Shown here piece after piece: positions 1-9,658 of a DNA stretch of 64,000 nt; within the stretch, counting starts at the first letter, position 1; each line of letters opens with the position of its first letter. Position numbers and translations under genes: made by a program. Location of the stretch: NCBI GenBank assembly GCA_021779835.1, contig JAJXZX010000018.1:1-64000 (forward strand), read 5' to 3'. This DNA is from Pseudomonadota bacterium. GTDB lineage: Bacteria; Pseudomonadota; Alphaproteobacteria; Rhodobacterales; Rhodobacteraceae. The notes below the pieces were generated by a model. The model did not search any database and was not told the DNA's origin. It was given only the letters and a program-made list of their open reading frames with translations.

Positions 1-86
1 CCCCAATCCGCCCACAACTCGCGCGCCAATTTAGCTTAACTTAACGCCCCGCTGGCTAATGTGTCCGGACCAACCAAGAGGACACC

Positions 87-1100
87 ATGCGCCACGCCCC
101 CGACGATTTGAAAACTTGGGTCAATGTTTGGCCAGTTGGCACTGGTGACCTCGACGTCGACGCCATCCAAACCACCGACAACGAAGTCATGATTTTGCTC
201 GCCATGCTTAACGGCGGGCGCTTTATCACTGAACAACTGGACAGCTTTGAAAGCCAGACCCACAACGCGTGGCGGCTTGTGGTAAGTGACGATGGCTCGG
301 TCGATTCCGGCCCGGACCAGATTGAAGCGTGGTCAAGGCTGCATCCGTCACGCAATGTCACTTTGGTCGCCGGCCCGCAGGCCGGATTTGCAAGAAACTT
401 TCTTCATCTCTTGGCGCATGCCGACCGTTCCACCCGTTTTGTCGCGTTCTCGGATCAGGACGACGTCTGGCTCCCCGACAAACTCGCGCGGGCAACTGCG
501 GCGCTCGCAGGAGTGCCCGAGTCCCAGCCCGCTCTTTACTGCGGAAGCACCTGGATATGCGATCACCGCCTTTCGGGGCGCAAAGTCTCGGAACGCTGGG
601 CCTATCCGCCCTCGTTTCGCAACGCGCTCGTCCAAAACATCGCACCCGGGAATACCATCATGCTGAATCGTGCAGCGGTCCGGCTCCTTCAGGCCGCGAC
701 ACGACGCGCAGGTGAAGTGCCCGCGCACGATTGGTGGGCCTATCAGGTCATTGCGGGGGCGGGCGGGCACATCATACAGGACAAGACCCCCAGCCTTTTG
801 TATCGCCAGCACGGCACCAATGTGATTGGGGCCAACGTCGGGCTGCGCGCACATTTACGACGGTACTGGATCGTGCTGCGCGGCCATTTGCGTCGGTGGA
901 ATGACCTGAATATTGACGCCTTGACGAGGGCGCTGCCGTATTTGACCCCAGAAAACAGACAATTGGTGGAAGACTTCGCCAAAGCGCGCCGGGCGCCGAT
1001 CCTCTCTCGCCCGCGAAGGCTTCATCGGCTCGGCATTCACCGTCAATCCAGAATCGGAACCGGCCTCCTTTGGGTTGCTGCGGTAATCGGCTGTTTGTAA
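87..1100 (+). CDS. Family 2 glycosyltransferase (GT-A fold)
   Basis: 337-residue protein, probably a cytoplasmic or membrane-associated sugar transferase for a surface polysaccharide or O-antigen. The GT-A nucleotide-binding signature is visible: SDDGS at residues 67-71 and the SDQDDVW motif at 122-128, the metal-binding Asp region typical of rhamnosyltransferase-like GT2 enzymes. The ATG at 87 is chosen because AGAGGA lies 6 bases upstream; an internal ATG at 189 starts exactly at the first beta strand and is the alternative. A second, unrelated glycosyltransferase follows on the same strand, which fits a polysaccharide gene pair. Donor and acceptor sugars cannot be told from sequence. Confidence 0.85.
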   Translation: MRHAPDDLKTWVNVWPVGTGDLDVDAIQTTDNEVMILLAMLNGGRFITEQLDSFESQTHNAWRLVVSDDGSVDSGPDQIEAWSRLHPSRNVTLVAGPQAGFARNFLHLLAHADRSTRFVAFSDQDDVWLPDKLARATAALAGVPESQPALYCGSTWICDHRLSGRKVSERWAYPPSFRNALVQNIAPGNTIMLNRAAVRLLQAATRRAGEVPAHDWWAYQVIAGAGGHIIQDKTPSLLYRQHGTNVIGANVGLRAHLRRYWIVLRGHLRRWNDLNIDALTRALPYLTPENRQLVEDFAKARRAPILSRPRRLHRLGIHRQSRIGTGLLWVAAVIGCL

Positions 1101-1208
1101 ACCCGCTGGCACCAGATCCGCGCAATCAATTGGCGAAGCATAGACAGTGCTTGCGGGGGCAAAAAACCTCCCCTAGTGATTTGCCCATCGGCGCGGCTGG
1201 CGAGTGAC

Positions 1209-2453
1209 ATGAACATACTATTCGTGCATCAGAATTTTCCCGGCCAATACCGCCAAATCGTCGAATGGCTTGGCGCACACGGCGGTCACCAGATTGTTTT
1301 TCTGACCCAGCGCACCAACGTGCCAGAGGTTCCGGGGGTCCGGGTGGTCAGCTACAAGCCGCATCACCGCTCGGCAAAGGACAGTTATGTCCTGACCCGG
1401 TATTTCGAGGACTGCATGGGGGCCGCCTATGGCGCCATGCTGGCCTGCCGAGAGCTCAACGCGGCAGGCTTTGTTCCCGATGTCGTCGTCGGCCACGTTG
1501 GTTGGGGAGAGCTTTCGCTGATCAAGAACGTGTGGCGCAATGTTCCCGTCATCGGCTATTGGGAATACTTCTTTCTGTCCGAGGGTGGCTCCGTCGGATT
1601 TGACCCGGAATTTCCCGCCTCGCCGGATTCGCATCTGGTGATGAAGGCACGCAATGCGGTGAACTACCTGACGCTGCCAGACATTGATTTGGGCCAATCG
1701 CCGACCCAGTGGCAAATGAACACCTATCCGGCAGAGTTCCGGCGCCAAAGCTATGTCTGCCACGACGGCATCCGCACCGATCGCTTGCTGCCCAACCCTA
1801 CAGCGGGGGTTCCTCTCAGCAGGCTCGGCCGGACGGTGACCGCAGACGATGAAGTCTTCACCTATATGTCGCGCAACATGGAACCGACGCGGGGTTTTCA
1901 TGTGTTCATGCGCAGCCTGCCAACGATTCTGGCCGAGCGGCCAAATGCGCGCGTGCTGATTATCGGCGGGAACGAGGCGTCCTACGGCAACGCCAGCACG
2001 ACCGAAGGCGGCTACCGCGCCGATCTGGAACGCGAGGTCGGCGATAAAATCGACTGGAGCAGGGTCCATTTCCTTGGCCGCCTGCCCTACGCCGACTTTC
2101 GCCGCGTCATTCAGATCAGCCGCTGTCACATCTATCTGACCGTGCCGTTCGTGCTGTCGTGGTCCTTGCTGGAATGTATGTCGATGCAAGCGACCATCAT
2201 CGCCTCTGATACCGAACCGGTCCGCGAGGTGGTCACCCATGGCGAAACCGGCCTGCTGGTCGATTATTTCTCGCCAGACGCGCTGGCCAAGCAGGTGATC
2301 GACGTGCTGTCGCGCCGCGCAGAGTATTCTCATTTGGGGCCAGCCGCGCGGAACCATGTCGTCGAACACTATGACTTCCTGACAAAGACGGCCAAAGTTC
2401 ATCTCGACCGCATCAACTCCCTCGTTCCGAAAGCAAAGCAGATCGAAACGTAG
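1209..2453 (+). CDS. Family 4-type glycosyltransferase (GT-B fold)
   Basis: 414-residue retaining-type glycosyltransferase. The N-terminus reads MNILFVHQNFPGQY, the glycine-containing loop of GT-B acceptor domains. The C-terminal donor domain has LLECMSM followed by ASDTEPVREVV and HGETGLLVDY (about residues 320-353), the sugar-nucleotide site of GT4 enzymes. A GTG at 1176 would add 11 residues, but the family start (MNILFVH) matches the ATG at 1209. It lies about 110 bp after the GT2 gene and probably acts in the same surface glycan pathway. Substrates are unknown. Confidence 0.85.
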   Translation: MNILFVHQNFPGQYRQIVEWLGAHGGHQIVFLTQRTNVPEVPGVRVVSYKPHHRSAKDSYVLTRYFEDCMGAAYGAMLACRELNAAGFVPDVVVGHVGWGELSLIKNVWRNVPVIGYWEYFFLSEGGSVGFDPEFPASPDSHLVMKARNAVNYLTLPDIDLGQSPTQWQMNTYPAEFRRQSYVCHDGIRTDRLLPNPTAGVPLSRLGRTVTADDEVFTYMSRNMEPTRGFHVFMRSLPTILAERPNARVLIIGGNEASYGNASTTEGGYRADLEREVGDKIDWSRVHFLGRLPYADFRRVIQISRCHIYLTVPFVLSWSLLECMSMQATIIASDTEPVREVVTHGETGLLVDYFSPDALAKQVIDVLSRRAEYSHLGPAARNHVVEHYDFLTKTAKVHLDRINSLVPKAKQIET

Positions 2454-2536
2454 GGCCACCTGCTGACATCCGAAATACGACGAAAACCCGCCATTTCCCG
2501 TTGCATTCCGGGCCTCCTCGCCCCAGATCTAGTGCC

Positions 2537-3328
2537 ATGAAACTGTTCAAATCCCTCTTCCGGCCCGGCATCGCACCCATCGAAAACCGCCCAGCGGTGG
2601 TTTTTGGCCCGCCGCAACCCGAATTCGATCTCTATGTGATCGGCGACGTTCATGGCCGGGTGGATCTCCTCAATCGGCTGCTGGCGCGCATCGAGGCCGA
2701 TATCAACCTGTCCGACGGTGACGGAGAGCATCGGATTATCTTCGTCGGCGACTACATTGATCGCGGCGATGACAGCGCGATCGCATTGGAGAGGATTTTC
2801 TCCCTCGCACAAAACGACCCGGCGCATGTCGTTTGCCTGTTGGGCAACCATGAACGCATGATGCTTGATTTTCTTGATACGCCGACCAAGGGCCCGCGCT
2901 GGTTGCGCAATGGCGGCTTGCAGACCTTGATGAGCCTTGGCCTCGGGGGCGCCCTCGCCGAAGGCATGACGGACGAAGAGCTTGTCGCCCTGTCCACCGA
3001 TCTCCATCGCGCGCTGCCGGATGGCGTCGAAGACTGGCTGCGCACGCTGCCCCTGTTCTGGCATAGCGGTAACGTCTGGGCCGTTCATGCGGGCGCAGAC
3101 CCAAGCCTGCCAATGTCGGATCAGCCGTCCCGCACCTTGATTTGGGGTCACCGCGACTTCTTTACCGTGCCGCGGCAAGACCAACAGTGGGTGGCGCATG
3201 GCCACACAGTGGTTGATGCGGGCGAGGCGAAAGACGGTCGCATCGCCGTGGACACCGGTGCCGTTTACACCGGGCGCCTCAGCGCGGCGCGGATACAGCA
3301 AGGAAACGTTTCGTTTCTGGTCGCGTAA
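2537..3328 (+). CDS. PPP-family metallophosphoesterase (serine/threonine phosphatase-like)
   Basis: 263 residues with the complete dimetal phosphatase motif set: GDVHGR (36-41), GDYIDRG (71-77), GNHE (103-106), and later His-containing motifs (WAVHAGADP and VAHGHTV). It should hydrolyse phosphomonoesters, either on Ser/Thr phosphoproteins or on dinucleoside polyphosphates. The ATG at 2537 is preferred over a TTG at 2501 because homologous proteins start shortly before the first motif. A second phosphatase of the same superfamily, more compact, lies on the minus strand at 18.7-19.4 kb. Target not predictable. Confidence 0.85.
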   Translation: MKLFKSLFRPGIAPIENRPAVVFGPPQPEFDLYVIGDVHGRVDLLNRLLARIEADINLSDGDGEHRIIFVGDYIDRGDDSAIALERIFSLAQNDPAHVVCLLGNHERMMLDFLDTPTKGPRWLRNGGLQTLMSLGLGGALAEGMTDEELVALSTDLHRALPDGVEDWLRTLPLFWHSGNVWAVHAGADPSLPMSDQPSRTLIWGHRDFFTVPRQDQQWVAHGHTVVDAGEAKDGRIAVDTGAVYTGRLSAARIQQGNVSFLVA

Positions 3329-3449
3329 GCCAGCAACGCCCCTCAAGCAATCGTGGGAAATTTGGCCCCCGGCACCGTAAAAAGGCGCTGGAAACCCCCT
3401 GCTATCCGCGTCACTCTGCGCGTGTTTGGACAACGGCAGGGGCTTTGCG

Positions 3450-4862
3450 ATGCAGAATACAGACAGGATTTGGGATCTGGTCGAGGCGCGACGCGCCGCC
3501 TATCGTGGGCTTGCCGACCGGGTCTTTGACACGCCGGAAATCGCTTACACGGAATACGCCTCCGCCGATGCGCATCTGGAAATGCTGCAAGCCGAGGGGG
3601 CGCGCATCACGCGCGATCTTGCGGGGATTCCGACCGCGATCATGGGAGAGTGGGGTTCTGGCGGGCCGATCATTGCCATTCTGGGCGAATACGACGCGCT
3701 GCCCGCCCTTGGACAGGAGCCCGGCATCGCCGAGGAACGCCCGGTGGGCAAGGCCGGCCATGGTTGCGGGCATAACCTGCTCGGCTCCGCCGCGATGATG
3801 GCCGCCGCCGCCTTGCGCGATTGGTTGGCGGAAACCGGAATACCCGGACGCGTGCGTTATTACGGCTGCCCCGCGGAAGAAGGCGGCGCCGCCAAGACCT
3901 TCATGGTGCGCGCAGGGCTGTTCGACGACGTGGACGCCGCGATCACCTGGCACCCGGCCAGCGTGAATGCGGTTGATGACGCAGTGTCCTTGGCCAATAC
4001 ACGCATCGACTACACATTTCACGGCCGCGCAGCCCATGCCGCTGGCGCGCCCGAACTTGGCCGCTCTGCCCTCGATGCGGTCGAGTTGATGAACGTCGGC
4101 GTGAACTACATGCGCGAACACATGCCGGACGATGCGCGCATCCACTACGCCTACCTTGATGCCGGCGGCATTGCGCCGAACGTGGTGCAAGCGCGCGCCA
4201 CTGTGCGCCAACTGATCCGCGCCCGCGACCTGCCCGGCCTGCGAGAGTTGATCGCGCGGGTCGATAAAATCGCCGAAGGTGCGGCACTGATGACCGAGAC
4301 TCGGGTGGAACGGCGCGTCGTGTCTGGTGTGTCGAACCTGATCGGCAACCGCCCGCTGGAAGAGGCGATGCAGGTCAGCTTTGAGCGTCTCGGCCCTCCG
4401 GTTTTTGACGCCGCCGACCGCGACTATGCCGAAGCGATCCGCAAAACGCTGACGCCGGACCATATCGCGGCCAGCTTCCGTCGCATCGGCATGGCAACGC
4501 GCCCCGACCTGCCGCTCGCCGATTTCATCGCGCCGCTGGAGCGGGTAAGCATCGGCGGCGAGGGTTCAACTGACGTTGGCGACGTGTCATGGGCGGTGCC
4601 AACCGTGCAAGCGCGCGTTGCGACCTGTGCCGTCGGCACGCCGTTTCATAGCTGGCAACTGACCGCCCAAGGCAAATCGCCGGTTGCGCACAAAGGCATG
4701 GAACATGCGGCCAAAGTCATGGCCTCAACCGCGCGGCAATTGTTCGAGTCACCGGCCCTGCTTGCCGCCGCCAAGGCCGAACATGATGCCCGCCTGGCCG
4801 CGCATCCCTACGTTTGCCCGATGCCGGATGACGTGATGCCGCCGATCCAGCCCCGCGGCTAA
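3450..4862 (+). CDS. M20 family amidohydrolase, AbgB-like
   Basis: 470-residue cytoplasmic metallo-amidohydrolase. Metal ligands are recognisable: GHGCGHN at 103-109 and the catalytic Glu pair at 143-144 (PAEEGG). The mid-protein dimerisation lid (HGRAAHAAGAP) and the long C-terminus with TDVGDVSW and GTPFHSW match p-aminobenzoyl-glutamate hydrolase subunit B and related amidohydrolases. The natural substrate could be p-aminobenzoyl-glutamate or another N-acyl amino acid. The start is the ATG at 3450; an upstream TTG at 3426 has no better ribosome site. It is a single gene, ending just before the convergent ATP-grasp gene. Confidence 0.85.
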   Translation: MQNTDRIWDLVEARRAAYRGLADRVFDTPEIAYTEYASADAHLEMLQAEGARITRDLAGIPTAIMGEWGSGGPIIAILGEYDALPALGQEPGIAEERPVGKAGHGCGHNLLGSAAMMAAAALRDWLAETGIPGRVRYYGCPAEEGGAAKTFMVRAGLFDDVDAAITWHPASVNAVDDAVSLANTRIDYTFHGRAAHAAGAPELGRSALDAVELMNVGVNYMREHMPDDARIHYAYLDAGGIAPNVVQARATVRQLIRARDLPGLRELIARVDKIAEGAALMTETRVERRVVSGVSNLIGNRPLEEAMQVSFERLGPPVFDAADRDYAEAIRKTLTPDHIAASFRRIGMATRPDLPLADFIAPLERVSIGGEGSTDVGDVSWAVPTVQARVATCAVGTPFHSWQLTAQGKSPVAHKGMEHAAKVMASTARQLFESPALLAAAKAEHDARLAAHPYVCPMPDDVMPPIQPRG

Positions 4863-4868
4863 CGGGTT

Positions 4869-5996
4869 TTAGCTCGACTCGACATAGGCCCGGCCCAGCC
4901 GGGCCTGTTTCATCGCAAGACCCAACAGGCGAAACGCGTTGACCGAGGAATAACCGCGCTTGCGGTTCGCCGCGCCAAACTCGAACAGGGTGCGTTGCTG
5001 ATAGAACAGGAACTTGTAGGCGTCGCGTAGCTTGGTGGTTTTGTCCCAGATATGGGTCGCCTCGCTGCCCGCGCCATTCACCTCGATCAGCCAGAAGTTC
5101 TTACCCGCGCGCAGATCCTCGATGGTCTCATAGCGCACGTCAAAGCGGCCAAAGTAGAACTCTGGCATTCCTTGCGAAATGGCATCGAACCGGGCCTCCA
5201 TCTCGGGGGTAATCTCTGACCGGCCGTCTTGGAAAATCGCGCCGCGGCAATGGTTGCCGGTGAAGACAAGCGGAAAGACCTCGCCCTTTTCCAACACCCG
5301 CGCCCGCTGAGCCCCATGGCGGGCAAGGTAGATGTCCTTGATCCGACGGGCGCGAAGATCGGCGAGGATCAACTCTTCCAACGTTGAGGTTCCGTCCCCG
5401 ACAACCTCCGGGAACAGCTTCAGCGTCACCGAAACGATGTGCCCCTTCGCCTCTCCCGGCGCACGAATATAGAAAACCCCGGCCTCATTCTTGGCGGTGA
5501 TCAGTTTCTGAAAGATGATCCGCTCGCGACGCGGGAAATTGGCAAGGTATTCCTCAAGGTCCGCGACGGTGCGGATGATGCGCACCCCCGCGCCACGGCA
5601 TCCGATGTCGGGCTTGGCGACAAAGGGAAACTCGATCCCCGCCGTTTCAAGCGCCGCCAGCGCCTGCGGCAGGTCCGAGGACGGCGCACCAGACGCATTC
5701 CCCACCGAGAACGACGTATAGGGCGCGACCCATTTGTTCCCTTCGCGGCCAAGCTGCGACAGGATTTCGAACTTCGACTCTCCAACCAGACCGCCCGCCT
5801 GCATCCCCGGATTGGCGAGCGTCGGCAACGTCAGGCTATGGTGGCGGATCGCCAGACCCGCCCATTGCAGCACCATCGGAATGTAGAAGAACGTCGCCGG
5901 CCACAGCTCAAAGGATGAATAAACTCCATCGGTCTCTGACTCGGATCGCAGCAGCCGTTTCAGGCGGGGTCTCGGGTCTAGATTGCGCCAATTCAT
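4869..5996 (-). CDS. ATP-grasp fold ligase-like protein
   Basis: 375 residues. The ATP-grasp lysine and glycine-rich loop are seen in FVAKPDIGCRGAGV, and the magnesium-binding end of the site in FWLIEVNGAGSEATHIW. Such proteins join a carboxylate to an amine, thiol or sugar through an acyl phosphate; some homologues are loosely annotated as D-alanine-D-alanine ligase, but the domain order here is not that of Ddl. Its ATG overlaps the stop of the upstream dedA-like gene by 4 bp, so the two are co-translated. This suggests a membrane or envelope-linked role, but the substrate is unknown. Confidence 0.7.
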   Translation of the reverse strand: MNWRNLDPRPRLKRLLRSESETDGVYSSFELWPATFFYIPMVLQWAGLAIRHHSLTLPTLANPGMQAGGLVGESKFEILSQLGREGNKWVAPYTSFSVGNASGAPSSDLPQALAALETAGIEFPFVAKPDIGCRGAGVRIIRTVADLEEYLANFPRRERIIFQKLITAKNEAGVFYIRAPGEAKGHIVSVTLKLFPEVVGDGTSTLEELILADLRARRIKDIYLARHGAQRARVLEKGEVFPLVFTGNHCRGAIFQDGRSEITPEMEARFDAISQGMPEFYFGRFDVRYETIEDLRAGKNFWLIEVNGAGSEATHIWDKTTKLRDAYKFLFYQQRTLFEFGAANRKRGYSSVNAFRLLGLAMKQARLGRAYVESS

Positions 5997-6595
5997 TTAG
6001 TCGGTCCCCTCGCGTCGCTCCGGCGCGCCTGTCTGCGTGCCAAAATCTGGCCCCCGCCAAGTACCACAACTGCCAGCGCTATGCCAATTGGCCATCGCCA
6101 AGCGCCAAAATGGGTCATGATCACACTTCCCGCCCACAGGGCGACCGTGAAAAGAAACGTCGTCCACACCAGCGTAGCGACGATCACCGCAAACGCAAAG
6201 CGAAGAAATGACACCCCCAGAAATCCGCAGGCGGTGTATGTCGGCAAACGCGCACCCGGCAGGAAACGCACCGAAATCACAGCCGAGATCAGACGCTTGT
6301 CCAGCCAGCCCTGCATTCCGCGCGCCCGGTCGGTGGCGACGAAGCGCCGCGCCCACGGATGGGTCGCCGCAAGCTTGCCCACCGCATAAAGCCCAAGGTC
6401 ACCCAAGGCGATGCCGACAAACAGGCTGCCCAACGCCAAGGCGGTGGAAATGTGGCCATCCGCCACCGCCATCGCAGACAGGATTGCCGCCGCATCTTCC
6501 AGTATGAAACTGGCCAGAATGATCGCGATAAAACTCAGCCACGGGTTCACGGTTCCATCGAGGAACAGGCCAAGATACTGCGCAACATAGGTCAT
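5993..6595 (-). CDS. DedA family integral membrane protein (VTT domain)
   Basis: 200-residue polytopic membrane protein. The DedA core is recognisable: a charged first loop (FILEDAAAILSAMAVADG), then a glycine-rich re-entrant segment (FVGIALGDLGLYAVGKL), then the conserved basic stretch RFLPGARLPTYTACGFLG. The family is thought to move or flip lipids such as undecaprenyl phosphate and to support the proton motive force. The downstream gene, an ATP-grasp protein, overlaps by 4 bp. The ribosome-binding site before the ATG is weak. Confidence 0.85.
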   Translation of the reverse strand: MTYVAQYLGLFLDGTVNPWLSFIAIILASFILEDAAAILSAMAVADGHISTALALGSLFVGIALGDLGLYAVGKLAATHPWARRFVATDRARGMQGWLDKRLISAVISVRFLPGARLPTYTACGFLGVSFLRFAFAVIVATLVWTTFLFTVALWAGSVIMTHFGAWRWPIGIALAVVVLGGGQILARRQARRSDARGPTK

Positions 6596-6731
6596 AAGGT
6601 ACCCGGCTTGGCGCGACGCTTGATGGAACCCTTTCCCCCAAAGCCGCGCATCTGTGAATTGCCGCGCCCTTTCAGGCTATTGGCTGGTTGCAGGCTATAT
6701 AGAAGCCGCATTGAAAAGCGGCAAGCGCGCG

Positions 6732-7655
6732 TTACGCCTCGCCGCGAGGGATGTCCTGCCCCAAATGTGCCGCGCCGCGCGCCGCAGCCAGTGCCACTTG
6801 ACGCTGCCGCTCGCGGAAACGCACCCGATCCGCGTCGGAATATTCCGTTCGGCACGCATGGCATTGCACGCCTTCCTCATAATCCGGGCTTTGCTTGTCT
6901 TCGGCCGAAATCGGGCGGCGGCAGGCGTGGCAGGTGTCAAAATCGCCCGGCTGCAAGCCATGCCCAACACTGACGCGCTGATCAAAGACAAAGCATTGAC
7001 CGTGCCAAAGACTGTCCGCCTCCGGCATCTCCTCAAGGTATTTCAGGATACCACCCTTGAGATGATAGACCTCCTCCACCCCTTGGCCGAGCAGGTAGTT
7101 GGTGGATTTCTCGCACCGGATACCGCCGGTGCAAAACATCGCAATGCGCTTGTTGCCGAAGCGGTCCTTGTTGGCCTGCCACCACGCGGGGAATTCGCGA
7201 AACGAATGTGTGCCGGGATCGACGGCGCCCTCAAACGTGCCGATTGCGACCTCGTAATCGTTGCGCGTATCAATCACCGCGACGTCCGGCGCCGAGATCA
7301 GTGCATTCCATTCGGAAGGGGTCACATAATGGCCGGTGCCCGCCAGCGGATCGACCTCGGGCTGGCCCATCGTCACGATCTCTCGTTTCAGGCGGACTTT
7401 CATGCGGCCAAACGGCATCTCGACCGCCGGGCTTTCCTTCCACTCCAGCGTCGCGCAGCCGGGCAGCGCGCGAATATGGGCCAGCACCGCATCAATCCCC
7501 GCCCGCGTCCCGGCGATGGTGCCATTGATCCCCTCGCGCGCCAGCAAAAGCGAGCCCCGGATCCCTTGCGCCTCGCACAGCGCGGCAAGCGGCCCGCGCA
7601 GCGTGGCGGGGTCATCGAAACGGGTGAAGTGGTAAAGTGCGGCGACGGTCAGCAT
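6732..7655 (-). CDS. trhO: tRNA uridine(34) hydroxylase TrhO (rhodanese family)
   Basis: 307 residues. TrhO hydroxylates the wobble uridine of tRNAs with O2 (or prephenate-linked alternatives), the first step to (m)cmo5U. The N-terminal acylphosphatase-like domain carries [13 protein letters not shown]; a central rhodanese domain has the active-site loop CTGGIRC (Cys175-Cys181); a C-terminal Cys-rich tail (CHACRRP and CHACRTEY) is also present. The reading frame extends 88 codons upstream, but the ATG at 7655 matches the family N-terminus ([13 protein letters not shown]). It is divergent from pncA. Confidence 0.92.
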   Translation of the reverse strand: MLTVAALYHFTRFDDPATLRGPLAALCEAQGIRGSLLLAREGINGTIAGTRAGIDAVLAHIRALPGCATLEWKESPAVEMPFGRMKVRLKREIVTMGQPEVDPLAGTGHYVTPSEWNALISAPDVAVIDTRNDYEVAIGTFEGAVDPGTHSFREFPAWWQANKDRFGNKRIAMFCTGGIRCEKSTNYLLGQGVEEVYHLKGGILKYLEEMPEADSLWHGQCFVFDQRVSVGHGLQPGDFDTCHACRRPISAEDKQSPDYEEGVQCHACRTEYSDADRVRFRERQRQVALAAARGAAHLGQDIPRGEA

Positions 7656-7755
7656 GGCGCTTCCATAAACCGCGGGGCGGACGGCTTGCAAGAGGCAGCC
7701 ATTGACGAACCTGCAAGCGGCACTTACCCACAAGGGAGCCGAAAGGAAAACCACC

Positions 7756-8364
7756 ATGCGCCCCAGCACCGACGCCCTGATCGTGATCGACGTGCAGAAC
7801 GACTTCTGCCCAAATGGCGCGCTTGCCGTGACGGATGGCGATGCGATCATCCCGCGCATCAATGCGCTGATGAGCGACTTTGCCGTAAAGGTTCTGACGC
7901 AGGACTGGCACCCCGCCAATCACGCCTCATTCGCGGCAAACCACCCCGGCGCCGCGCCGTTCTCGATGATCGACATGCCCTATGGTCCGCAGGTCTTGTG
8001 GCCCACCCATTGCGTGCAAGGCACATCCGGCGCGGCATTTCATGCCGCTCTGCACACCGATCCTGCCGACCTTATCCTGCGCAAGGGCTTTCGTGCCGGC
8101 ATCGACAGCTACTCGGCATTCTTCGAGAATGACCGCACCACCCCAACCGGCCTTGAAGGCTACCTGCGCACGCGCGGCGTGACGACCGTTACGCTCGTCG
8201 GCCTCGCCACCGATTTCTGCGTCGCCTACTCCGCCCTCGACGCGGCGCGACTGGGGTTCAACGTGGTCCTCCTCGAGGACGCCTGCCGCGCCATCAATCT
8301 CAACGGTTCGCTGGAGGAGGCGCGCGAGGCGTTGCTGGCCGCTGGCGTCGTGATGGAGCGCTGA
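7756..8364 (+). CDS. pncA: Nicotinamidase PncA
   Basis: 202-residue cysteine hydrolase that deamidates nicotinamide to nicotinate in the NAD salvage pathway. The catalytic triad is visible: Asp12 (IVIDVQNDF), Lys110 (LRKGF) and Cys155 (TDFCVAYSA). The metal site DWHPANH sits between the first two. The ATG at 7756 has a GAAAGGAAA ribosome site; upstream in-frame codons lack one. It is followed after one base by pncB, so both salvage steps are one operon. Confidence 0.95.
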   Translation: MRPSTDALIVIDVQNDFCPNGALAVTDGDAIIPRINALMSDFAVKVLTQDWHPANHASFAANHPGAAPFSMIDMPYGPQVLWPTHCVQGTSGAAFHAALHTDPADLILRKGFRAGIDSYSAFFENDRTTPTGLEGYLRTRGVTTVTLVGLATDFCVAYSALDAARLGFNVVLLEDACRAINLNGSLEEAREALLAAGVVMER

Positions 8365-8365
8365 G

Positions 8366-9658
8366 ATGGTCGATATCGCAACCCGCGTCTATAACCACAA
8401 ATGGAAGATCGACCCGATCGTGCGGTCGCTGCTGGATACCGATTTCTACAAGCTGCTGATGTGCCAGTCGGTGTTCCGCAACCGCCCCGACACCAGTGTC
8501 ACCTTCAGCCTCATCAACCGCACCAAATCCATCCGCCTTGCCGAACTGGTGGACGAAGGCGAGTTGCGCGAACAGCTTGACCACATCCGCACCCTGCGCC
8601 TCAGCCGGGGCGAGTCGACCTTCCTGCGCGGCAACACCTTCTACGGCAAACGCCAGATGTTCCGCCCCGACTTCATGGAGTGGTTCGAGGGGCTGCAACT
8701 GCCGCCCTACCATCTGGAAAAACGCGACGGACAATTCGAGCTGACCTTCGAAGGCAAGTGGCCCGAGGTGATGCTGTGGGAAATCCCGGCGCTCGCCGTT
8801 CTGATGGAGCTTCGCTCGCGCGCGGTCCTCAAGGACATGGGGCGGTTCGAACTACAGGTGCTTTACGCCCGCGCGATGACGAAGCTGTGGGAAAAGGTGG
8901 AACGCCTGCGCCAGATCGACGGCCTCAAACTCGCGGATTTCGGCACCCGGCGGCGGCATTCCTTCCTGTGGCAGGATTGGTGCGTGCAAGCCCTGCAAGA
9001 GGGGCTGGGCGGCGCCTTCATCGGCACCTCAAACTGCCTGATCGCGATGCGGCGCGAAGTGGAGGCAATCGGCACCAACGCGCATGAATTGCCGATGGTT
9101 TACGCCGCCTTGGCCCGCAATGACGCCGAGCTGGCGCAAGCCCCCTATCAGGTGCTGGCCGACTGGCACGAGGAACATGACGGAAACCTGCGGCTGATCC
9201 TGCCCGACACTTATGGGACCGAGGGTTTCCTTGACCGTGCGCCGGACTGGCTTTCAACTTGGACCGGGATCCGCATCGATTCCGGCGATCCCGCAGCGGG
9301 GGCGGAAACCGCGATCCGCTGGTGGATCAAGCGCGGCGAGGACCCGCGGCAGAAGCTGGTGATCTTTTCCGACGGACTCGACGTGGCCAAGATCGAAGAG
9401 CTGCACCGCCAATTCGCGGGCCAGGTCAAGGTCAGCTTTGGCTGGGGCACCATGTTGACCAACGACTTCCGCGGCCTTGTGCCGGGCGATGGCCTCGCGC
9501 CGTTCTCGCTGGTGTGCAAAGCGGTGTCGGCGGACGGGCATCCGACGGTAAAGCTATCGGACAATCCCAACAAAGCGATGGGACCGGCAGACGAGATCGC
9601 CCGCTACAAACGCGTCTTTGACGTGGGCGTGCAGGTCGCACAGGACGTTATCGTCTAA
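8366..9658 (+). CDS. pncB: Nicotinate phosphoribosyltransferase PncB
   Basis: 430 residues. Converts nicotinate, PRPP and ATP to nicotinate mononucleotide. Family features: N-terminal [22 protein letters not shown], the GTNAHELPM segment that contains the phosphorylated histidine, and IRIDSGDP near the phosphoribose site. The gene starts one base after the pncA stop, so translation is probably coupled. It ends immediately against the convergent kinase gene at 9659. Confidence 0.95.
   Translation: MVDIATRVYNHKWKIDPIVRSLLDTDFYKLLMCQSVFRNRPDTSVTFSLINRTKSIRLAELVDEGELREQLDHIRTLRLSRGESTFLRGNTFYGKRQMFRPDFMEWFEGLQLPPYHLEKRDGQFELTFEGKWPEVMLWEIPALAVLMELRSRAVLKDMGRFELQVLYARAMTKLWEKVERLRQIDGLKLADFGTRRRHSFLWQDWCVQALQEGLGGAFIGTSNCLIAMRREVEAIGTNAHELPMVYAALARNDAELAQAPYQVLADWHEEHDGNLRLILPDTYGTEGFLDRAPDWLSTWTGIRIDSGDPAAGAETAIRWWIKRGEDPRQKLVIFSDGLDVAKIEELHRQFAGQVKVSFGWGTMLTNDFRGLVPGDGLAPFSLVCKAVSADGHPTVKLSDNPNKAMGPADEIARYKRVFDVGVQVAQDVIV

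Noticed and set aside
6654-8132. 492-codon plus-strand frame across trhO into pncA
   Set aside because: Antisense to trhO and frame-shifted relative to pncA; no domain seen.
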